Below are positions 45,915-50,693 of a DNA stretch of 50,693 nucleotides, in pieces. Position numbers and translations under genes: made by a program. Under the pieces are notes generated by a model. The model saw nothing but the letters and a program-made list of their open reading frames with translations, ran no database searches and was not told where the DNA came from. The stretch is from Anaerolineales bacterium (GTDB lineage: Bacteria > Chloroflexota > Anaerolineae > Anaerolineales > UBA6668): contig JAHDBW010000010.1 of assembly GCA_020630175.1 (NCBI GenBank), positions 1 to 50,693 of the forward strand, read 5' to 3'. Position 1 is the stretch's first letter; the number at the start of each line of letters is the position of its first letter.

Positions 45915-46808
45915 ATGCCCGCTATGACAAAACCAACCCTAAACGATGTTCAAGATTATTGGAATCGCCATCCTGCTGGCGCTGCTGAAGTTGCGCACTT
46001 GCGTGCTGACCGCATCAAATACTTTGACGAGCGTGACCGCCAAACCAGCTTGCTATATCCAACCCTGGCAGAAGACTATGAGTTCGATCGTACCAACGGG
46101 CGTAGAACGCTAGAGCTGGGTTGCGGGATGGGCTATAACGCACAATGCCTAGGACGTGCTGGGGCAAACTTAACTGTCATGGATTTAGCGCCACAAGCTG
46201 TGCAGCTCACAAAAGAGCGTTTTGCGTTGCGCAATCTCAAAGCAGACTTTTTAGTGGCCGATGCTGAAAACTTACCATTTCGCTCAGAAGCATTTGACGA
46301 AGTATTTTCTTCAGGCGTCATTCATCACTCTCCAGATACAAATGCGGCCGCAAAACAAATAGAGCGAATCTTAAAGCCCGAGGGCAATATCAGCGTCATG
46401 CTATATCACAAGAACTCACTCTGGTATTGGTGGGACATTGTAATCAAATTAGGGTTGATGATGGCAGCTGTAAATTATGCGCCAAAATTTATTCGGTCTT
46501 GGTTGCTACAGCGGATGCCGCACTGGAAAGACCTTGTGATGCCGGCCGGGCAACGGCTTACACTTAATGATGTCGTGCGATCAGGAACAGACTTTGGCGG
46601 GTTGCAAAACCCAATCTCCCGTGTGTATACCCACCAAACCTCACGCGACTTGTTTTCTGGATTGCGTGATTTCCGCTTTATTTCCAATTTCAGCGCAACA
46701 GGTGCATTGCAAGATCCTAAAACGCTCAAATCCAAATTGATTGGACCGATTGTGGATCGGCTCAATCGGCGCTGGGGCTTTCACCTGATGATTCGGGCTA
46801 AGAAATAA
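45915..46808 (+). CDS. class I SAM-dependent methyltransferase
   Basis: A protein of 297 residues, or 294 if the second ATG at 45924 is used. SAM-binding motif I is LELGCGMGYNAQCLG, followed by LTVMDLAPQAV, VADAENLPFRSEAFDEVFS (as two neighbouring blocks) and the motif IHHSPD. These match the Methyltransf_11/25 type. The C-terminal half is less typical, with a hydrophobic segment WWDIVIKLGLMMAAVN. Substrate is not predictable; small molecules are usual. It is 46 nt after rluE and ahead of a strong bidirectional terminator. Confidence 0.88.
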   Translation: MPAMTKPTLNDVQDYWNRHPAGAAEVAHLRADRIKYFDERDRQTSLLYPTLAEDYEFDRTNGRRTLELGCGMGYNAQCLGRAGANLTVMDLAPQAVQLTKERFALRNLKADFLVADAENLPFRSEAFDEVFSSGVIHHSPDTNAAAKQIERILKPEGNISVMLYHKNSLWYWWDIVIKLGLMMAAVNYAPKFIRSWLLQRMPHWKDLVMPAGQRLTLNDVVRSGTDFGGLQNPISRVYTHQTSRDLFSGLRDFRFISNFSATGALQDPKTLKSKLIGPIVDRLNRRWGFHLMIRAKK

Positions 46809-46840
46809 CTGATCCCTTATCAGCGTTCACATAGAAACAA

Positions 46841-46871
46841 AAAACGGCTCCGCAAGCGGGAGCCGTTTTTA
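46841..46871. terminator. bidirectional intrinsic terminator
   Basis: aaaaacggctcc (46841-46852) pairs perfectly with ggagccgttttt (46860-46871) around a 7-nt loop, with A and T runs on the two sides. It sits between the convergent methyltransferase (ends 46808) and cystathionine-synthase-like (ends 46939) genes. Confidence 0.92.
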
Positions 46872-46938
46872 TTTACAGACTGAACTGAGCTAGTTTTTAC
46901 TGCAATTGTTTCCTCAGAGCGGGTTAGATTCTTTATCT

Positions 46939-48051
46939 CTATTCCGCTAACGCTTGTGCAAAATCTGCAATTAAATCATCAGCGTGTTCCAATCCAACGG
47001 AAACGCGTAGTAAATCCATTGGCGTCTGCGTGCCTTCCCCTTCCACTGGGGCGCGATGTTCAATGAGGCTTTCCACTCCGCCAAGACTGGTGGCCCGCCA
47101 AAAGATCTTTGTTTTTCCTGCAACGCGGTCGGCTGCCGCTGCGCCCCCTTTGACCTGCACAGAGAGCATGCCACCAAAATCGGACATTTGCTTGGCCGCA
47201 ACGGTATGCCCGGGGTGGCTAGGTAGCCCCGGATAGTGCACTGTGTGCACGGCCGGATGTTGTTCTAAGTATTGCGCGACTTTCATGGCGTTTTCACAAT
47301 GGCCACGCATGCGGTATGGCAACGTGCGAATGCCCCGTAACAAGAGCCAGCAGTCAAACCCGCTCGGCACGCCGCCCCCAAATTCTTGCTGCTCGCGGAC
47401 AGCAGTCCACGCGTCATCTACGGTGCGGGCAACCACAACGCCACCGGTTAAATCACTGTGTCCACCCAAATATTTGGTAGTGGAATGGACGGCATAGTCT
47501 GCCCCTAAAGCAAGCGTTTGCTGCAATAGCGGGGAGCACCAGGTTGCATCAACCCCTAGCTTGGCGTTGCCAGCGTGGGCAATTTCTGCCACGGCGGCCA
47601 CGTCTGTCACCTTGAGCATTGGGTTAGAGGGCGTCTCCGCCCAGACCAGCGTGGTGTTAGGTTGCATGGCGGCGGCCACGGCGGCTAGATCCGTCATATC
47701 AACCATGGTGTGCGTGAGCCCCCATTTGCCAAGCAACTCAGTGACCAATTTACGCACGCCAAAATAGGTGTCGTCCGGCAAAATTACATGATCGCCCGCT
47801 TTCAGCGCTTGGAAGACACTTGCCACAGCCGCCATCCCAGAGGCAAACGTACACGCATCAGCGCCAGCGCCTTCTAATGCGGTTAGGCATTCTTCAAGCG
47901 CACGGCGGTTAGGATTATCAGACCGTGAATAGATATAGTCGCCTTCATTGCCGCGTAAATACGTTGAAGACAAATGGATTGGTGGCATAACGGCCCCAGT
48001 TGCGGCGTCGTTACCACGCCCGGCTTGAATAGCGATTGTTTCAATTTTCAT
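46939..48051 (-). CDS. cystathionine gamma-synthase/lyase-family PLP enzyme
   Basis: A 370-residue enzyme of the Cys/Met metabolism PLP family. The PLP lysine is K193 in HSTTKYLGGHSD, with supporting motifs YSRSDNPNRRALEE, FASGMAAVASV, WAETPSNPMLKVTD and SLGGVESLIEHRA. Members do trans-sulfuration either way or methionine gamma-lysis, and sequence alone does not separate them. The Ser-Leu-Gly-Gly-Val-Glu-Ser block favours the MetB/CGL branch. It is the only sulfur-metabolism gene in the window. It starts divergently from the sensor kinase across 95 nt. Confidence 0.93.
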   Translation of the reverse strand: MKIETIAIQAGRGNDAATGAVMPPIHLSSTYLRGNEGDYIYSRSDNPNRRALEECLTALEGAGADACTFASGMAAVASVFQALKAGDHVILPDDTYFGVRKLVTELLGKWGLTHTMVDMTDLAAVAAAMQPNTTLVWAETPSNPMLKVTDVAAVAEIAHAGNAKLGVDATWCSPLLQQTLALGADYAVHSTTKYLGGHSDLTGGVVVARTVDDAWTAVREQQEFGGGVPSGFDCWLLLRGIRTLPYRMRGHCENAMKVAQYLEQHPAVHTVHYPGLPSHPGHTVAAKQMSDFGGMLSVQVKGGAAAADRVAGKTKIFWRATSLGGVESLIEHRAPVEGEGTQTPMDLLRVSVGLEHADDLIADFAQALAE

Positions 48052-48146
48052 TAGTTCGTTGCTTTGAATGTGTGTGGTGCTTGTCGGTAAATCTACATCT
48101 TTAGACCGATGCGTTGCGGGGCACTTGCCTATAAACTTAAGGCATT

Positions 48147-49580
48147 ATGCGCTCACTTCAATTTCGTCTGACACTCTCGCACTTATTCGTTGCTTTGGCC
48201 TGTGTGGCAATTATGTTGTTACTTACGTTTGTAGGCTATTTTAGCTATCTAAACACAAACTGGGCAGCGAATTGGGCACGAGATTATGCAGTTAGTCTAG
48301 CAGATGTTTTAGGTGCTGATCATGCCGATCTGCCTGCATTAGACGCTGAACTGAGCACGTGGTTTGTAGAAGACAGCTTGGCAGGATTTGATATTGAGAG
48401 TGCAGCGGACGCCGTAAATTCCGACTATTACTGGACCGCCTATTTAGATGAGGGCGAGAGCATGCTAATTCTCTCGCCGGAAGGGCTTGTGGTTGCTAGC
48501 AGCGACCCTGACTATTATCCAGTTGGCGCACCCTTTACCACTCCAGACGTGCCCCTGACCTTTCCCCGGCCAGACTTTGATGCGGTTAGTATCAATACGG
48601 GCAATATGCACGTTGGGCTGTCTAGTATTTGGAATACCAACGGCGACTTTATCGGCTGGATGTATTTTGAAGGGAGTGGGGATGATGTGGCGTTTTTACT
48701 GGGGCAAATAGCGCGCACGCTTGCTGTGCCAACTGTACTGGCCGCGCTGTTGGCGTTGTTTGTGTCTGCGATGGTGGGCGTGCTGCTTGCGCGATTTTTT
48801 GGCAAGCGGTTGCGGGCCATCAGTTCAACCGCAGCGGCGTTTGCGGCGGGCAACTATACCCAGCGGGTGGCGCTGCGCGGACAAGATGAATTCTCCTTGT
48901 TAGGCGGGCAGTTCAACCGCATGGCAGATCAACTCCAAACCCAAATGGTAGACCTGCACGATTTTGCCACTATTCAGGAGCGGAACCGCTTGGCGCGTGA
49001 GTTGCACGATGCAGTTAAGCAACAATTGTTTAGCTTGAATCTAACGGTGGGATCAATCCAATCCATCCTGACATCGCAGCCAGAGATTGCGCAGCAACGC
49101 TTGAAGCAGGTTGTGGCACAGTCGCAATCGATTCACCAAGAGATTGATACCATCATCAACCAACTGCGCCCGCCTGCTTTGCAAGATCAAGGGCTTGCCA
49201 GCGCGCTGCAAAGCCTAACAGAAACGTGGCAGCACACCCATCAGATTTCGGTGCAGTATGCCGCTCAGGCCGAGCGCGAAGTGCCCGTTACCATCGAACA
49301 AAGCCTGTACCGGATTGCGCAAGAAGCGCTTCAAAACATAGGCAAGCACGCCCACGCAACTGCGGTGGAAGTGCACTTGGTGTATACCGCGGCAGACGTA
49401 ACGTTGACCGTGCAAGATAATGGGCAAGGGTTTGATCCCGCCGCAAAGCCGAACAAAGGCTTGGGCGTACAATCGATGCACGAACGCGTTGCGCCGCTTG
49501 GCGGCGCCGTGACCGTAAAAAGCGCGCCTGATAACGGCACAATCGTCGTTGCGCGTGTACCGATAACCATTGCAATCTAG
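48147..49580 (+). CDS. NarL-system sensor histidine kinase (HAMP + HisKA_3)
   Basis: A 477-residue membrane kinase. TM1 is at about 10-35 (LFVALACVAIMLLLTFVGYF). An extracytoplasmic domain of about 150 residues contains the segment SMLILSPEGLVVASSDPDYY. TM2 is near 195-220 (LAVPTVLAALLALFVSAMVG), then HAMP, then HisKA_3 with the phospho-His H287 in LARELHDAVKQQLFSL. The HATPase domain carries DNGQGFDP and GLGVQSMHERV. HisKA_3 kinases pair with NarL/LuxR regulators, but none is adjacent. The one at 2107-2739 is the only candidate in this window. Confidence 0.92.
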   Translation: MRSLQFRLTLSHLFVALACVAIMLLLTFVGYFSYLNTNWAANWARDYAVSLADVLGADHADLPALDAELSTWFVEDSLAGFDIESAADAVNSDYYWTAYLDEGESMLILSPEGLVVASSDPDYYPVGAPFTTPDVPLTFPRPDFDAVSINTGNMHVGLSSIWNTNGDFIGWMYFEGSGDDVAFLLGQIARTLAVPTVLAALLALFVSAMVGVLLARFFGKRLRAISSTAAAFAAGNYTQRVALRGQDEFSLLGGQFNRMADQLQTQMVDLHDFATIQERNRLARELHDAVKQQLFSLNLTVGSIQSILTSQPEIAQQRLKQVVAQSQSIHQEIDTIINQLRPPALQDQGLASALQSLTETWQHTHQISVQYAAQAEREVPVTIEQSLYRIAQEALQNIGKHAHATAVEVHLVYTAADVTLTVQDNGQGFDPAAKPNKGLGVQSMHERVAPLGGAVTVKSAPDNGTIVVARVPITIAI

Positions 49581-49693
49581 GCGGGCGTCCGTCGTTAGAA
49601 GACCCTAACGCTTTCCTGCCAGAGTTGATACTATAATATTGCTTACATAAACTGTTACAGACCACTAAGGTCTATTATCCGCACGCTTTAAAC

Positions 49694-50693
49694 ATGAAAA
49701 GATCTGTAGACGCAATTGAAGGAATCGGCCCGGTTCGCCGGGATCGCTTAGCTGGTATTCATATCAAAACTGTAGGGGACCTACTGAGCATTGGGTCTAC
49801 CCAGGCGGGCCGTTTAGAAATAGCGGAAGCCGTTGGGGTAAATGATGACATGGTGCTAGGCTGGGTGCGCTGTGCAGACCTAATGCGCATCCCAGAAACA
49901 GGCACGCAATACTCAGATTTGCTTGTCGCCACAAACGTTGTCTCAATTTTTGATCTGGCAGATCGTGATCCGGAGACGCTACATGCCCGCTTGCGTAGCA
50001 CCAACAAAGCAGAAAAACGCGTGCGCGACCTGCCGTCTGAAGAAGACGTGCGCCATTGGATTTTGCAAGCCCAACGGCTAAAAGCAGGCCTGCCGCTAGA
50101 AGCCCGCTTGGACGCACCAGAGCCAACGCCGGAACCTGCCGCCGAGACAACGGTCCCAGTGACCGTACCAGACGTAACCCCAGACACCGTTGCCACACCA
50201 GTTGCTGCAATTGCTGAAGAAGACGACGCTGAACTCTTTGATAAGTTTGATGATGATTTCTCACTCGTGAAATTATCTGACGAAGCCCCAGACACCAACA
50301 CTGCCGAGCTGATTGCCTTTGCTGAAGCCAAAGAGCAAGCGATGATCGAAGCCGTAGAAGTGAAGTCTGACCTGCCAGAGATTGAAGCGATTGAAGTGGA
50401 AGCGCCGGATGTCACTGCGCCGCAAGTGGTGGATGTAGACGTGCTAGAGACGCCAGAATTTGATCTGGCTGTTGAAACGCCAACGCTTGACGCTGTTGAA
50501 ATCGAAACGCCGACAGTTGATGTATCTGCTGAAATGCCAGCGCTAGACCTCACCGAAGTGAAAGCGGAACTCGAAACGCCAGCCGTGGTTGCCGACGTCG
50601 AAGTTCCGGCAGTGAGCGTTGAAACGCCAGATGTTGCGGTTGAAACGCCAGATGTCGCGGTTGAACTGCCAGATGTTGCAATTGAAACGCCGG
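49694..50693 (+). CDS. DUF4332-like helix-hairpin-helix protein, 3' truncated by window edge
   Basis: At least 333 residues from ATG 49694, open at the right edge. The N-terminal about 130 residues (AIEGIGPVRRDRLAGIHIKTVGDLL) look like DUF4332, a helix-hairpin-helix-related domain also seen in topoisomerase-linked proteins. After RLKAGLPLEARL comes a long acidic, Pro/Val/Glu/Thr-rich stretch with low complexity. From 50618 it turns into near-perfect 21-nt repeats. It may be a scaffold or coiled-coil-like linker. The C-terminal domain, if any, is not visible. Confidence 0.8.
   Translation, partial: MKRSVDAIEGIGPVRRDRLAGIHIKTVGDLLSIGSTQAGRLEIAEAVGVNDDMVLGWVRCADLMRIPETGTQYSDLLVATNVVSIFDLADRDPETLHARLRSTNKAEKRVRDLPSEEDVRHWILQAQRLKAGLPLEARLDAPEPTPEPAAETTVPVTVPDVTPDTVATPVAAIAEEDDAELFDKFDDDFSLVKLSDEAPDTNTAELIAFAEAKEQAMIEAVEVKSDLPEIEAIEVEAPDVTAPQVVDVDVLETPEFDLAVETPTLDAVEIETPTVDVSAEMPALDLTEVKAELETPAVVADVEVPAVSVETPDVAVETPDVAVELPDVAIETP
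50618..50693 (+). repeat. 21-nt in-frame tandem repeat encoding VETPDVA-like heptapeptides
   Basis: Units begin at 50618, 50639, 50660 and 50681 and encode VETPDVA, VETPDVA, VELPDVA and IETP, with few base changes. The array continues past the window edge. Looser copies of the same theme (VETPTLD, IETPTVD) occur from about 50460. Confidence 0.85.

Noticed and set aside
49759-50553. Long open minus-strand frame opposite the DUF4332-like gene, Ser/Thr/Gly-rich
   Set aside because: It is the mirror of the repetitive acidic coding region; its composition is low complexity and it has no start signal or family likeness.
1-50693. CRISPR arrays, tRNA or rRNA genes, transposases
   Set aside because: Reading both strands, I saw no regularly spaced direct repeats, no tRNA T-loop pattern I could fold, no rRNA blocks and no transposase or integrase motifs.

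Overview
The window reads as a chromosomal segment of a free-living bacterium, most likely a member of the Chloroflexota (Anaerolineae/Ardenticatenia-like). This is inferred from the gene mix (GAF-rich sensor kinases, receiver proteins with decayed GGDEF domains, lipoprotein alpha-2-macroglobulin, a DUF4332-type protein, an acyl-ACP-reductase-like gene), the balanced base composition and the many proteins of unclear family. No rRNA, tRNA, CRISPR array or insertion sequence was recognised.

Layout. 1-1288 (minus) is the start of an alpha-glucan phosphorylase. 1611-2739 (minus) holds a NarL-type response regulator and a DinB-like protein. 2824-5749 (plus) is a tight four-gene operon (ACT protein, endonuclease/exonuclease/phosphatase-fold protein, M19 dipeptidase, small membrane protein). 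It converges on a ferredoxin-like gene that follows a 1963-residue alpha-2-macroglobulin lipoprotein whose thioester motif is lost. A secreted cysteine-repeat protein and a 1459-residue PQQ-propeller protein converge on a bidirectional terminator. 18754-21212 pairs a left-handed beta-helix protein with a relative of cyanobacterial acyl-ACP reductase. 21393-28880 is a signalling cluster: two receiver/decayed-GGDEF paralogues, a giant GAF5-PAS histidine kinase, a CheY-like receiver, and an alpha/beta hydrolase with Ala at the nucleophile position. dnaK follows alone.

31308-35398 looks AT-richer than its surroundings and carries a SWIM zinc-finger protein divergent from an AAA15 ATPase + RloB pair. 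That pair is of the RloAB/AbiL type, akin in layout to PARIS, and is the best candidate defence module in the window. A 25-bp palindrome overlaps the -10 box of its likely promoter.

35402-44348 (minus) contains asparagine synthase, a family 4 glycosyltransferase and a large membrane protein (probable surface polysaccharide genes), then YchJ, an FMN-dependent alpha-hydroxy-acid oxidase and a NYN/OST-HTH protein. Every non-overlapping gap between these genes contains an inverted repeat, two of them spanning almost the whole gap from stop codon to next start. 44689-46808 (plus) holds an MBL hydrolase, an RluE-like pseudouridine synthase and a methyltransferase. A cystathionine gamma-synthase-like gene, a NarL-family sensor kinase and a truncated DUF4332-like protein with a 7-residue repeat close the window.
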